Origin: Archivesica marissinica
Taxonomy: Eukaryota; Mollusca; Bivalvia; Venerida; Vesicomyidae
Length of the DNA stretch: 64,000 nt
Direction of reading: 5' to 3'
NCBI GenBank assembly: GCA_014843695.1
Contig: CM026390.1
Coordinates: forward strand, 59,340,870-59,404,869
Shown: positions 44,821-59,360 of the stretch, piece by piece
How positions within the stretch are numbered: position 1 is the stretch's first letter
How the letters are laid out: each line of letters begins with the position of its first letter
The notes under the pieces: model-generated
The model's database searches: none
Seen by the model: the letters and a program-made list of their open reading frames with translations, nothing else
What the model was told of the DNA's origin: nothing
Position numbers and translations under genes: made by a program

Positions 44821-47800
44821 TGTAGGGTCAGACGGGGGATGGAACCTGCGATCCCTGAATTACCAGTCCAGCGTGTTACCTACCACTGGACTACAGATCT
44901 GTCTGTAGGGTCAGACGCTGGATGGAACCTGCGATCCCTGAATTACCAGTCCAGCGTGTTACCTACCACTGGACTATATATCCGTCTGTAGGGTCAGGCG
45001 GGGGATCGAACCTGCGATCCCTGGATTACCAGTCCAGCGTGTTACCACTGGACTATATATCCGTCTGTAGGGTCAGGCGGGGGATCGAACCTGCGATCCC
45101 TGGATTACCAGTCCAGCGTGTTACCACTGGACTACAGATCCGTCTGTAGGGTCAGGCGGTGGATCGATCCTGCGATCCCTGGATTACCAGTCCAGCGTGT
45201 TACCTACCACTGGACTATATATCCGTCTGTAGGGTCAGGCGGGGGATCGAACCTGCGATCCCTGGATTACCAGTCCAGCGTGTTACCACTGGACTATATA
45301 TCCGTCTGTAGGGTCAGGCGGGGGATCGAACCTGCGATCCCTGGATTACCAGTCCAGCGTGTTACCACTGGACTATATATCCGTCTGTAGGGTCAGGCGG
45401 GGGATCGAACCTGCGATCCCTGGATTACCAGTCCAGCGTGTTACCACTGGACTACAGATCCGTCTGTAGGGTCAGACGGGGGATGGAACCTGCGATCCCT
45501 GGATTACCAGTCCAGCGTGTTACCTACCACTGGACTACAGATCCGTCTGTAGGGTCAGACGGGGGATCGAACCTGCGATCCCTGGATTACCAGTCCAGCG
45601 TGTTACCACTGGACTACAGATCCGTCTGTAGGGTCAGACGGGGGATGGAACCTGCGATCCCTGAATTAGCAGTCCAGCGTGTTACCTACCACTGGACGAT
45701 AGATCCGTCTGTAGGGTCAGACGGGGGATGGAACCTGCGATCCCTGAATTAGAAGTCCAGCGTGTTACCTACCACTGGACGACAGATCTGTCTGTAGGGT
45801 CAGACGGGGGATGGAACCTGCGATCCCTGAATTAGCAGTCCAGCGTGTTACCTACCACTGGACGACAGATCCGTCTGTAGGGTCAGACGGGGGATGGAAC
45901 CTGCGATCCCTGAATTAGAAGTCCAGCGTGTTACCTACCACTGGACGACAGATCCGTCTGTAGGGTCAGACGGGGGATGGAACCTGCGATCCCTGGATTA
46001 CCAGTCCAGCGTGTTACCTACCACTGGGCTACAGATCTGTCTGTAGGGTCAGACGGGGGATTGAACCTGCGATCCCTGGATTACCAGTCCAGCGTGTTAC
46101 CTACCACTGGACTACAGATCCGTCTGTAGGGTCAGACGGGGGATGGAACCTGCGATACCTGAATTAGCAGTCCAGCGTGTTACCAACCACTGGACTACAG
46201 ATCTGTCTGTAGGGTCAGACGGGGGATGGAACCTGCGATCCCTGAATTAGCAGTCCAGCGTGTTACCTACCACTGGAAGACATATCCGTCTGTAGGGTCA
46301 GACGGGGGATGGAACCTGCGATCCCTGGATTAGCAGTCCAGCGTGTTACCTACCACTGGACTACAGATCCGTCTGTAGGGTCAGACGGGGGTGGAACCTG
46401 CGATCCCTGGATTACCAGTCCAGCGTGTTACCTACCACTGGACTACAGATCCGTATGTAGGGTCAGACGGGGGATCGAACCTGCGATCCCTGGATTACCA
46501 GTCCAGCGTGTTACCACTGGACTACAGATCCGTCTGTAGGGTCAGACGGGTGATGGAACCTGCGATCCCTGGATTACCAGTCCAGCGTGTTACCTACCAC
46601 TGGACTACAGATCCGTCTGTAGGGTCAGACGGGGGATGGAACCTGCGATCCCTGAATTAGCAGTCCAGCGTGTTACCTACCACTGGACTACAGATCTGTC
46701 TGTAGGGTCAGACGGGGGATGGAACCTGCGATCCCTGAATTAGCAGTCCAGCGTGTTACCTACCACTGGACGACAGATCCGTCTGTAGGGTCAGACGGGG
46801 GATGGAACCTGCGATCACTGAATTAGCAGTCCAGCGTGTTACCTACCACTGGACTACAGATCTGTCTGTAGGGTCAGACGGGGGATGGAACCTGCGATCC
46901 CTGAATTAGCAGTCCAGCGTGTTACCTACCACTGGACGACAGATCCGTCTGTAGGGTCAGACGGGGGATGGAACCTGCGATCCCTGGATTAGCAGTCCAG
47001 CGTGTTACCTACCACTGGACTACAGATCTGTCTGTAGGGTCAGGCGGGGGATGGAACCTGCGATCCCTGAATTACCAGTCCAGCGTGCTACCACTGGACT
47101 ACAGATCCGTCTGTAGGGTCAGACGGGGGATGGAACCTGCGATCCCTGGATTACCAGTCCAGCGTGTTACCTACCACTGGGCTACAGATCTGTCTGTAGG
47201 GTCAGACGGGGGATCGAACCTGCGATCCCTGGATTACCAGTCCAGCGTGTTACCTACCACTGGACTACAGATCCGTCTGTAGGGTCAGACGGGGGATGGA
47301 ACCTGCGACCCCTGAATTAGCAGTCCAGCGTGTTACCTACTACTGGACTACAGATCTGTCTGTAGGGTCAGACGGGGGATGGAACCTGCGATCCCTGAAT
47401 TAGCAGTCCAGCGTGTTACCTACCACTGGACGACAGATCCGTCTGTAGGGTCAGACGGGGGATGGAACCTGCGATCCCTGGATTACCAGTCCAGCGTGTT
47501 ACCTACCATTGGGCTACAAATCTGTCTGTAGGGTCAGACGGGGGATCGAACCTGCGATCCCTGGATTACCAGTCCAGCGTGTTACCTACCACTGGACTAT
47601 AGATCTGTCTGTAGGGTCAGACGGGGGATGGAACCTGCGATCCCTGAATTAGCAGTCCAGCGTGTTACCTACCACTGGACTACAGATCTGTCTGTAGGGT
47701 CAGACGGGGGATGGAACCTGCGATCCCTGAATTAGCAGTCCAGCGTGTTACCTACCACTGGACGACAGATCCGTCTGTAGGGTCAGACGGGGGATGGAAC

Positions 47801-48774
47801 CTGCGATCCCTGAATTAGAAGTCCAGCGTGTTACCTACCACTGGACGACAGATCCGTCTGTAGGGTCAGACGGGGGATGGAACCTGCGATCCCTGGATTA
47901 CCAGTCCAGCGTGTTACCTACCACTGGGCTACAGATCTGTCTGTAGGGTCAGACGGGGGATCGAACCTGCGATCCCTGGATTACCAGTCCAGCGTGTTAC
48001 CTACCACTGGACTACAGATCCGTCTGTAGGGTCAGACGGGGGATGGAACCTGCGATCCCTGAATTAGCAGTCCAGCGTGTTACCTACCACTGGACTACAG
48101 ATCTGTCTGTAGGGTCAGACGGGGGATGGAACCTGCGATCCCTGAATTAGCAGTCCAGCGTGTTACCTACCACTGGACGACAGATCCGTCTGTAGGGTCA
48201 GACGGGGGATGGAACCTGCGATCCCTGAATTAGCAGTCCAGCGTGTTACCTACCACTGGACTACAGATCTGTCTGTAGGGTCAGACGGGGGATGGAACCT
48301 GCGATCCCTGAATTAGCAGTCCAGCGTGTTACCTACCACTGGACGACAGATCCGTCTGTAGGGTCAGACGGGGGATGGAACCTGCGATCCCTGAATTAGC
48401 AGTCCAGCGTGTTACCTACCACTGGACTACAGATCTGTCTGTAGGGTCAGACGGGGGATGGAACCTGCGATCCCTGAATTAGCAGTCCAGCGTGTTACCT
48501 ACCACTGGACGACAGATCCGTCTGTAGGGTCAGACGGGGGATGGAACCTGCGATCCCTGAATTAGCAGTCCAGCGTGTTACCTACCACTGGACTACAGAT
48601 CTGTCTGTAGGGTCAGACGGGGGATGGAACCTGCGATCCCTGAATTAGCAGTCCAGCGTGTTACCTACCACTGGACGACAGATCCGTCTGTAGGGTCAGA
48701 CGGGGGATGGAACCTGCGATCCCTGGATTAGCAGTCCAGTGTGTTACCTACCACTGGACGATAGATCCGTCTGT
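44743..48774 (-). repeat. 79/83-bp satellite made of SINE-A tRNA heads, about 49 copies
   Basis: Each unit is one reversed tRNA-Thr-like head (gggtcagacgggggat, then gaacctgcgatccctg, ccagtccagcgtgttac, ccactggactacagat). The longer form has an extra ctac-type 4 bp in the D-arm region. Left units keep B box GGTTCGATCCC and anticodon GGT. Most others read GGTTCCATCCC and have anticodon-position changes. From about 48096 two subtypes alternate (actacagatctgtc, acgacagatccgtc), giving a 166-bp dimer repeat. Confidence 0.96.
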
Positions 48775-48784
48775 GGATTACTTG

Positions 48785-49090
48785 TTTTTTTTTTTTTTTT
48801 TTTTTTTAGTTTACGTTTATTTATCGTCGCTACCGGTTGCCCATATGAGCGACGCCTCCTGAAGAGATTAGTTATTTTAGATTTTGGAGGATAGTGCATG
48901 ATACAGACAGAGACCCATTCCAGAATCTCCTCTGGTTCTTTTACGTGCACGGTGTAAAGCACCGACACGAGACCTCGGTTTAACGTCCCATCTGAAAGAC
49001 TTAATTTTATTAGGGTCAGAAGGGGGATCGAACCTGCGATCCCTGGATTACCAGTCCAGCGTGTTACCACTGGACTACAGATCCGTCTGT
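48785..49090 (-). mobile_element. SINE-A with poly-A tail and 11-bp target duplication
   Basis: Minus-strand, full-length copy with a run of about 23 A (T on plus, 48785-48807). gattacttgtt flanks it at 48776-48786 and 49091-49101. It inserted at the right border of the head array and is a separate, apparently young copy. Confidence 0.9.
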
Positions 49091-49191
49091 GATTACTTGT
49101 TCAATAATCAAACAGGTTATATACTCGGATGATGTGGTCACGTGTGTAGCGAGAATCTCGAGTTCAACTTCATTATAATCACGAATTCTAC

Positions 49192-49445
49192 TACGCGAAT
49201 TCAGGATTTCTTATTCGCGAATTCAGGATTCAACACCATGAATTCACGATTCAACACCATGAATTCACGATTCAACACAATGAATTCAACACCATGAATT
49301 CACGATTCAACACCATGAATTCACGATTCAACACAATGAATTCACGATTCAACATCATGAATTCACGATTCAACACCATGCATTCACGATTCAACACGAT
49401 TCAACACCATGAATTTACGATTCAACACCATGAATTCACGATTTC
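49192..49445. repeat. 21-bp minisatellite, about 11 copies
   Basis: Unit gaattcacgattcaacacca plus t, some units shortened. EcoRI-type gaattc in most units. Confidence 0.92.
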
Positions 49446-49889
49446 AAATTCAAGAATGTTACCATCTTAACAGCTATATTTCACCATCGTGAAATGATGA
49501 AATATCGAATGTCACCACTAGTGTTTATTACCCTCCCCTATCACTTCATCGCCCACTCTCTGTGATACACATCTTACAGGTAGATTCTATTTTGGCGTTT
49601 TCCATATTGTGTGCAGTATCTAGCCATAAATCTTATATCTAGTGATGTTATTAATATAGAATGTGCACTGCATGCTGTGCTGTATATGATATGATTTACC
49701 AGAATCATCACTAAGATAAAAAATTATATTAATGTACATAGTCAGTCATATTTGTATTAATAAAACACAGTTTGTATGCTTAATGTCTGTTCCGAAACAT
49801 TCTAGTATCATGTTGTAATGCGTATGTACCCATGTTTCAGTTGTAACTATTACATATGCATGTGTTATGCAGTAATGCATCATATATAT
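49446..49889. other. Intergenic DNA before the 30-bp satellite
   Basis: No feature recognised. Confidence 0.45.
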
Positions 49890-52800
49890 ATCGTGTATAT
49901 GTATTGCTTGCATATTGTGTACTGTATTTTCGATTGCTTGCATATCGTGTACAGTATATTCGATTGCCTACATATCGTGTTACGTGTACATTATATTCGA
50001 TTGCCTACATATCGTGTTACGTGTACATTATATTCGATTGCCTACATACCGTGTACAGTATATTCGATTGCTTGCATATCGTGTACAGTATATTCGATTG
50101 CTTGCATATCGTGTACAGTATATTCGATTGCCTACATATCGTGTACATTATATTCGATTGCCTACATATAGTGTACTATCTATTCGATTGCTTACATACC
50201 GTGTACATTATATTCGATTGCCTACATATCGTGTACAGTATATTCGATTGCCTACAGATCGTGTACATTATATTCGATTGCTTACATATCGTGTACAGTA
50301 TATTCGATTGCTTGCATATCGTGTACAGTATAATCGATAGCCTACGTATCGTGTATAGTATATTCGATTGCTTGCATACCGTGTACTGTATATTCGATTT
50401 ATTGCATACCGTGTACTGTCTATTCGATTGCCTACATATCGTGTACAGTATATTCGATTGCTTGCATATCGTGTACAGTATATTCGATTGCTTACATATC
50501 GTGTACAGTATATTCGATTGCTTACATATCGTGTACAGTATATTCGATTGCTTACATATCGTGTACAGTATATTCGATTGCTTACATATCGTGTACAGTA
50601 TATTCGGTTGCCTACATACCGTGTACTGTCTATTCGATTTCTTGCATATCGTGTACTGTATATTCGATTGCTTACATATCGTGTACAGTATATTCGATTG
50701 CTTACATATCGTGTACAGTGTATTCGATTGCCTACATACTGTGTACTGTCTATTCGATTTCTTGCATATCGTGTACTGTATATTCGATTGCTTACATATC
50801 GTGTACAGTATATTCGATTGCTTGCATATCGTGTACAGTATAATCGATAGCCTACATATCGTGTATAATATATTCGATTGCTTGCATACCGTGTACTGTA
50901 TATTCGATTTATTGCATACCGTGTACTGTCCATTCGATTGCCTACATATCGTGTACAGTATATTCGATTGCTTGCATATCGTGTACAGTATATTCGATTG
51001 CTTACATATCGTGTACAGTATATTCGATTGCTTACATATCGTGTACAGTATATTCGATTGCCTACATACCGTGTACTGTCTATTCGATTTCTTGCATATC
51101 GTGTACTGTATATTCGATTGCTTACATATCGTGTACAGTATATTCGATTGCTTACATATCGTGTACAGTATATTCAATTGCCTACATACCGTGTACTGTC
51201 TATTCGATTTCTTGCATATCGTGTACTGTATATTCGATTGCTTACATATCGTGTACAGTATATTCGATTGCTTACATATCGTGTACAGTATATTCGATTG
51301 CTTACATATCGTGTACAGTATATTCGATTGCTTGCATATTGTGTACAGTATATTCGATTGCTTACATATCGTGTACAGTATATTCGAGTGCGTACATATC
51401 GTGTACAGTATATTCGATTTCTTGCATATCGTGTACAGTATATTCGAGTGCGTACATATCGTGTACAGTATATTCGATTTCTTGCATATCGTGTACTGTA
51501 TATTCGATTTCTTGCATATCGTGTACAGTATATTCGATTGCCTACATACCGTGTACTGTCTATTCGATTTCTTGCATATCGTGTACTGTATATTCGATTG
51601 CTTACATATCGTGTACCAGTATATTCGATTGCTTACATATCGTGTACAGTATATTCGATTGCTTACATATCGTGTACTGTATATTCGATTGCTTGCATAT
51701 CGTGTACTATCTATTCGATTGCTTGCATATCGTGTACTGTATATTCGATTGCTTGCATATCGTGTACTATCTATTCGATTGCTTACATATCGTGTACTGT
51801 ATATTCGATTGCTTACATACCGTGTACTGTCTATTCGATTGCTTGCATATCGTGTACTATCTATTCGATTGCTTGCATATCGTGTACTGTATATTCGATT
51901 GCTTGCATATCGTGTACTATCTATTCGATTGCTTACATATCGTGTACTGTATATTCGATTGCTTACATACCGTGTACTGTCTATTCGATTGCTTGCATAT
52001 CGTGTACTATCTATTCGATTGCTTGCATATCGTGTACTGTATATTCGATTGCTTGCATATCGTGTACTATCTATTCGATTGCTTACATATCGTGTACTGT
52101 ATATTCGATTGCTTACATACCGTGTACTGTCTATTCGATTGCTTGCATATCGTGTACTATCTATTCGATTGCTTGCATATCGTGTACTGTATATTCGATT
52201 GCTTGCATATCGTGTACTATCTATTCGATTGCTTACTTACCGTGTACTGTATATTCGATTGGTTGCATACCGTGTACAGTATATTCGATTGCCTACATAC
52301 CGTGTACAGTATAATCGATTGCCTACATATCGTGTACAGTATAATCGATTGCCTACATATCGTGTATAGTATATTCGATTGCCTACATACCGAGTACAGT
52401 ATACTCGAGTGCTTGCATATCGTGTATAGTATATTGGATTGCCTACATACCGTGTACAGTATACTCGAGTGCTTGCATATCGTGTATAGTATATTGGATT
52501 GCCTACATATCGTGTATAGTATATTGGATTGCCTACATACCGTGTACAGTATACTCGAGTGCTTGCATATCGTGTATAGTATATTGGATTGCCTACATAT
52601 CGTGTATAGTATATTCGATTGCCTACATACCGTGTACAGTATACTCGAGTGCTTGCATATCGTGTATAGTATATTGGATTGCCTACATATCGTGTTTAGT
52701 ATATTGGATTGCCTACATACCGTGTACAGTATACTCGAGTGCTTGCATATCGTGTATAGTATATTGGATTGCCTACATATCGTGTATAGTATATTCGATT

Positions 52801-55800
52801 GCCTACATACCGTGTACAGTATACTCGAGTGCTTGCATATCGTGTATAGTATATTGGATTGCCTACATATCGTGTATAGTATATTCGATTGCTTACATAT
52901 CGTGTACAGTATATTCGATTGCTTACATATCGTGTACAGTATATTCGATTGCCTACATACCGTGTACTGTCTATTCGATTTCTTGCATATCGTGTACTGT
53001 ATATTCGATTGCTTACATATCGTGTACAGTATATTCGATTGCTTACATATCGTGTACAGTATATTCAATTGCCTACATACCGTGTACTGTCTATTCGATT
53101 TCTTGCATATCGTGTACTGTATATTCGATTGCTTACATATCGTGTACAGTATATTCGATTGCTTACATATCGTGTACAGTATATTCGATTGCTTACATAT
53201 CGTGTACAGTATATTCGATTGCTTGCATATTGTGTACAGTATATTCGATTGCTTACATATCGTGTACAGTATATTCGAGTGCGTACATATCGTGTACAGT
53301 ATATTCGATTTATTGCATATCGTGTACAGTATATTCGAGTGCGTACATATCGTGTACAGTATATTCGATTTCTTGCATATCGTGTACTGTATATTCGATT
53401 TCTTGCATATCGTGTCCAGTATATTCGATTGCCTACATACCGTGTACTGTCTATTCGATTTCTTGCATATCGTGTACTGTATATTCGATTGCTTACAGGT
53501 CGTGTACAGTATATTCGATTGCTTACATATCGTGTACTGTATATTCGATTGCTTGCATATCGTGTACTATCTATTCGATTGCTTGCATATCGTGTACTGT
53601 ATATTCGATTGCTTGCATATCGTGTACTATCTATTCGATTGCTTACATATCGTGTACTGTCTATTCGATTGCTTACATACCGTGTACTGTCTATTCGATT
53701 GCTTGCATATCGCGTACTATCTATTCGATTGCTTGCATATCGTGTACTGTATATTCGATTGCTTGCATATCGTGTACAGTATATTCGATTGCTTACTTAC
53801 CGTGTACAGTATATTCGATTGCCTACATACCGTGTACTGTCTATTCGATTTCTTGCATATCGTGTACTGTATATTCGATTGCTTACATATCGTGTACAGT
53901 ATATTCGATTGCTTACATATCGTGTACAGTATATTCGATTGCTTACATATCGTGTACAGTATATTCGATTGCTTGCATATCGTGTACTATCTATTCGATT
54001 GCTTACTTACCGTGTACTGTATATTCGATTGCTTGCATACCGTGTACAGTATATTCGATTGCCTACATTCCGTGTACAGTATAATCGATTGCCTACATAT
54101 CGTGTACAGTATAATCGATTGCCTACATATCGTGTATAGTATATTGGATTGCCTACATATCGTGTACAGTATATTCGATTGCTTACATATCGTGTACAGT
54201 ATATTCGATTGCTTGCATATCGTGTACTATCTATTCGATTGCTTACTTACCGTGTACTGTATATTCGATTGCTTGCATACCGTGTACAGTATATTCGATT
54301 GCCTACATTCCGTGTACAGTATAATCGATTGCCTACATATCGTGTACAGTATAATCGATTGCCTACATATCGTGTATAGTATATTGGATTGCCTACATAC
54401 CGTATACAGTATACTCGAGTGCTTGCATATCGTGTATAGTATATTGGATTGCCTACATACCGTGTACAGTATACTCGAGTGCTTGCATATCGTGTATAGT
54501 ATATTGGATTGCCTACATATCGTGTATAGTATATTGGATTGCCTACATACCGTGTACAGTATACTCGAGTGCTTGCATATCGTGTATAGTATATTCGATT
54601 GCCTACATATCGTGTATAGTATATTCGATTGCCTACATACCGTGTACAGTATACTCGAGTGCTTTCATATCGTGTATAGTATATTGGATTGCCTACATAT
54701 CGTGTATAGTTTATTCGATTGCCTACATACCGTGTACAGTATACTCGAGTGCTTGCATATCGTGTATAGTATATTGGATTGCCTACATATCGTGTATAGT
54801 ATATTGGATTGCCTACATACCGTGTACAGTATACTCGAGTGCTTGCATATCGTGTATAGTATATTCGATTGCCTACATATCGTGTATAGTATATTCGATT
54901 GCCTACATACCGTGTACAGTATACTCGAGTGCTTGCATATCGTGTATAGTATATTGGATTGCCTACATACCGTGTACAGTATACTCGAGTGCTTACATAT
55001 CGTGTACAGTATATTGGATTGACTACATACCGTGTACAGTATACTCGAGTGCTTGCATATCTTGTACAGTATACTCGAGTGCTTGCATATCGTGTATAGT
55101 ATATTGGATTGCCTACATACCGTGTACAGTATACTCGAGTGCTTACATATCGTGTACAGTATATTGGATTGCCTACATACCGTGTACAGTATACTCGAAT
55201 GCTTGCATATCGTGTACAGTATACTCGAGTGCTTGCATATCGTGTACTGTATATTCGATTGCTTGCATATCGTGTACAGTATACTCGAGTGCTTGCATAT
55301 CGTGTACAGTATACTCGAGTGCTTGCATACCGTGTACAGTATACTCGAGTGCTTGCATATCGTGTACAGTATACTCGAGTGCTTGCATATCGTGTACATT
55401 ATACTCGAGTGCTTGCATATCGTGTATAGTATATTCGATTGCTTACATATCGTGTACAGTATATTCGATTGCTTACATATCGTGTACAGTACATTCGATT
55501 GCTTACATATCGTGTACAGTATATTCGATTGCTTGCATATTGTGTACAGTATATTCGATTGCTTACATATCGTGTACAGTATATTCGAGTGCGTACATAT
55601 CGTGTACAGTATATTCGATTTATTGCATATCGTGTACAGTATATTCGAGTGCGTACATATCGTGTACAGTATATTCGATTTCTTGCATATCGTGTACTGT
55701 ATATTCGATTTCTTGCATATCGTGTACAGTATATTCGATTGCCTACATACCGTGTACTGTCTATTCGATTTCTTGCATATCGTGTACTGTATATTCGATT

Positions 55801-57850
55801 GCTTACAGGTCGTGTACAGTATATTCGATTGCTTACATATCGTGTACTGTATATTCGATTGCTTGCATATCGTGTACTATCTATTCGATTGCTTGCATAT
55901 CGTGTACTGTATATTCGATTGCTTGCATATCGTGTACTATCTATTCGATTGCTTACATATCGTGTACTGTATATTCGATTGCTTACATACCGTGTACTGT
56001 CTATTCGATTGCTTGTATATCGCGTACTATCTATTCGATTGCTTGCATATCGTGTACTGTATATTCGATTGCTTGCATATCGTGTACAGTATATTCGATT
56101 GCTTACTTACCGTGTACAGTATATTCGATTGCCTACATACCGTGTACTGTCTATTCGATTTCTTGCATATCGTGTACTGTATATTCGATTGCTTACATAT
56201 CGTGTACAGTATATTCGATTGCTTACATATCGTGTACAGTATATTCGATTGCTTACATATCGTGTATAGTATATTCGATTGCTTGCATATCGTGTACTAT
56301 CTATTCGATTGCTTACTTACCGTGTACTGTATATTCGATTGCTTGCATACCGTGTACAGTATATTCGATTGCCTACATTCCGTGTACAGTATAATCGATT
56401 GCCTACATATCGTGTACAGTATAATCGATTGCCTACATATCGTGTATAGTATATTGGATTGCCTACATACCGTGTACAGTATACTCGAGTGCTTGCATAT
56501 CGTGTATAGTATATTGGATTGCCTACATACCGTGTACAGTATACTCGAGTGCTTGCATATCGTGTATAGTATATTGGATTGCCTACATATCGTGTATAGT
56601 ATATTGGATTGCCTACATACCGTGTACAGTATACTCGAGTGCTTGCATATCGTGTATAGTATATTCGATTGCCTACATATCGTGTATAGTATATTCGATT
56701 GCCTACATACCGTGTACAGTATACTCGAGTGCTTTCATATCGTGTATAGTATATTGGATTGCCTACATATCGTGTATAGTTTATTCGATTGCCTACATAC
56801 CGTGTACAGTATACTCGAGTGCTTGCATATCGTGTATAGTATATTGGATTGCCTACATATCGTGTATAGTATATTGGATTGCCTACATACCGTGTACAGT
56901 ATACTCGAGTGCTTGCATATCGTGTATAGTATATTGGATTGCCTACATATCGTGTATAGTATATTCGATTGCCTACATACCGTGTACAGTATACTCGAGT
57001 GCTTGCATATCGTGTATAGTATATTGGATTGCCTACATACCGTGTACAGTATACTCGAGTGCTTACATATCGTGTACAGTATATTGGATTGACTACATAC
57101 CGTGTACAGTATACTCGAGTGCTTGCATATCTTGTACAGTATACTCGAGTGCTTGCATATCGTGTATAGTATATTGGATTGCCTACATACCGTGTACAGT
57201 ATACTCGAGTGCTTACATATCGTGTACAGTATATTGGATTGCCTACATACCGTGTACAGTATACTCGAGTGTTTGCATATCGTGTACAGTATACTCGAGT
57301 GCTTGCATATCGTGTACTGTATATTCGATTGCTTGCATATCGTGTACATTATACTCGAGTGCTTGCATATCGTGTACAGTATACTCGAGTGCTTGCATAG
57401 TATACTCGAGTGCTTGCATATCGTGTACAGTATACTCGAGTGCTTGCATATCGTGTACAGTATACTCGAGTGCTTGCATATCGTGTACAGTATACTCGAG
57501 TGCTTGCATATCGTGTACAGTATACTCGAGTGCTTGCATATCGTGTACAGTATACTCGAGTGCTTGCATATCGTGTACAGTATACTCGAGTGCTTGCATA
57601 TCGTGTACAGTATACTCGAGTGCTTGCATATCGTGTACAGTATACTCGAGTGCTTGCATATCGTGTACAGTATACTCGAGTGCTTGCATATCGTGTACAG
57701 TATACTCGAGTGCTTGCATATCGTGTACAGTATACTCGAGTGCTTGCATATCGTGTACAGTATACTCGAGTGCTTGCATATCGTGTACAGTATACTCGAG
57801 TGCTTGCATATCGTGTACTGTATTTCGAGTGCGTACATATCATGTAGTAT
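49890..57850. repeat. 30-bp satellite, about 265 copies, with higher-order structure
   Basis: Unit cgtgtacagtatattcgatt plus gcttacatat and variants (ctgtatatt, ctatctatt, agtatactcgagt). Higher-order repeats: a 150-bp block at about 51661-52200 (gcttacatac at 51811, 51961, 52111), and a duplication of about 2.1-2.3 kb (markers tattgcatat at 53311/55621, gcttacaggt at 53491/55801, gctttcatat at 54661/56731). The last 400 bp are nearly identical units. 30 is ten codons, which explains open frames of up to 1227 codons. No start context or composition bias suggests a protein. Confidence 0.97.
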
Positions 57851-58858
57851 AAAATGTAAAGTAACGCGTTTGTTTATGATAGTGTCCCCCCTATTGAACG
57901 GTTCAGCCAGTTCTGACTATGCGACTCCACGTATGGACATCACTACCCCCCGAATCCTATCATTGAAGGACATGCATGCACCTTTAACTATAATTAGCTT
58001 TTACGTTTTGAGAGTCCAGTACAGATCGTTATAGCACATATATTGAATGTATACTATTGCCAAAAACAGAATTATTCCTGAAAAAAATAGGTGTTACAAA
58101 TAGTATTCTATGTCACCTAAGAAATACAACTCGATCAACTTAACTTGTGCTTACTAGTCAGCCAAGTGTTTAATCTCCACTATCATGGCTAAATAACAGA
58201 TGACGTTCTGTGTCGCCTGATTTGGCTCTATAAGTCGATGGCGTGAACGATTTTAGTCGCGAATAGCAGGTTACGGGTTAATAATAATTAATATGTATAC
58301 TATTGCTATTAAAATAGATTAATATTTCTGAGTATTGGAGCTATTGTGTGTGTGCTTTTCTTGGTTGGACGTTGCACTTGCATTAGGATTGTGACGCCCA
58401 GCTAGGAAAAGCACAGACATATACCAATACCATACATGCACAAGGTGTGTGTGGTGCGTGCGAGCGAGTGGGTACCACGGAGACGGAAACAGGAGCAAGT
58501 ACCCATAATTATATTGACCATAAGCGGTGTCATTGGGTATGTGTGAAGTATGAACGCGTATAGTATGTATGAATATCAATGTATAACCACACGTTAGAAC
58601 TAACACAACTTTAGTATATATACAGCGTTACATGTTAACTCGAACCTACATTTAATAGTATCCACTTTAAATTAGTCAAATCGAGCGTTCAGTGCACAAC
58701 TCGTGTAAGACAGATCTAGTGAAAGGTTTACAGTAGTTTTGCACCCAGCCCTCGAAATATAGCTTTAGGATATTTTGAGATTATCATCCAAAATGATTAA
58801 TATAGTAAACATTTAAAAACTTCAATTAGTAAGCACACTTTAACAATACCTTATAGGG
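57851..58858. other. Intergenic DNA, nothing recognised
   Basis: No repeat, RNA or supported coding signal. Confidence 0.45.
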
Positions 58859-58995
58859 CAATGTATGACAGAGAAGCGTATATGTAATAGGGACAATGTA
58901 TGACAGAGAAGCGTATATGTAATAGGTACAATGTATGGCAGAGAAGCGTATATGTAATAGGGACAATGTATGACAGAGAAGCGTATATGTAATAC
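58859..58995. repeat. 35-bp tandem repeat, 4 copies
   Basis: Unit acaatgtatgacagagaagc plus gtatatgtaataggg. Starts are spaced 35 bp. Confidence 0.93.
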
Positions 58996-59190
58996 AAGAT
59001 TGATTGATTAGTATGTATTATTATTATATTCATTTGTTTGCAGGCCATACACTGTATAAGTTTGTGTCTTTAAGTTAATAAACGATTCTTCTTCTTAACA
59101 TCAGATGTGACATATGCGATCGTAAGATACTCACGTGTGAAGAATACGATCGCATTTGTCACATGTGTGAAGAATATGATGGTGGTAGTG

Positions 59191-59340
59191 TTTTACGCTT
59201 ATTTATCGTCGCTACTGTTTGCCCATATGAGCGACACTTCCTGAAGAGATTAGTCATTTAAGATATTTGGAGGATAGTGCAATCACCTCTGGTTCATTTT
59301 CGTGCACGGTGTAAAGCACCGACACGAGACCTCGGTTTAA
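59191..59340 (-). mobile_element. SINE-A fragment, minus strand, first of a tandem pair
   Basis: Reverse tail and body to acctcggtttaa, head missing. Preceded by agaatatgatggtggtagtg, which also precedes the next copy at 59341, so the 170-bp segment was duplicated in tandem. Confidence 0.88.
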
Positions 59341-59360
59341 AGAATATGATGGTGGTAGTG

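Noticed and set aside
49856..58034. Open frames of 1227, 837 and 686 codons across the 30-bp satellite
   Set aside because: The period is ten codons, so any stop-free unit gives an endless frame, on both strands. No start context, domain or codon signature beyond the repeat itself.
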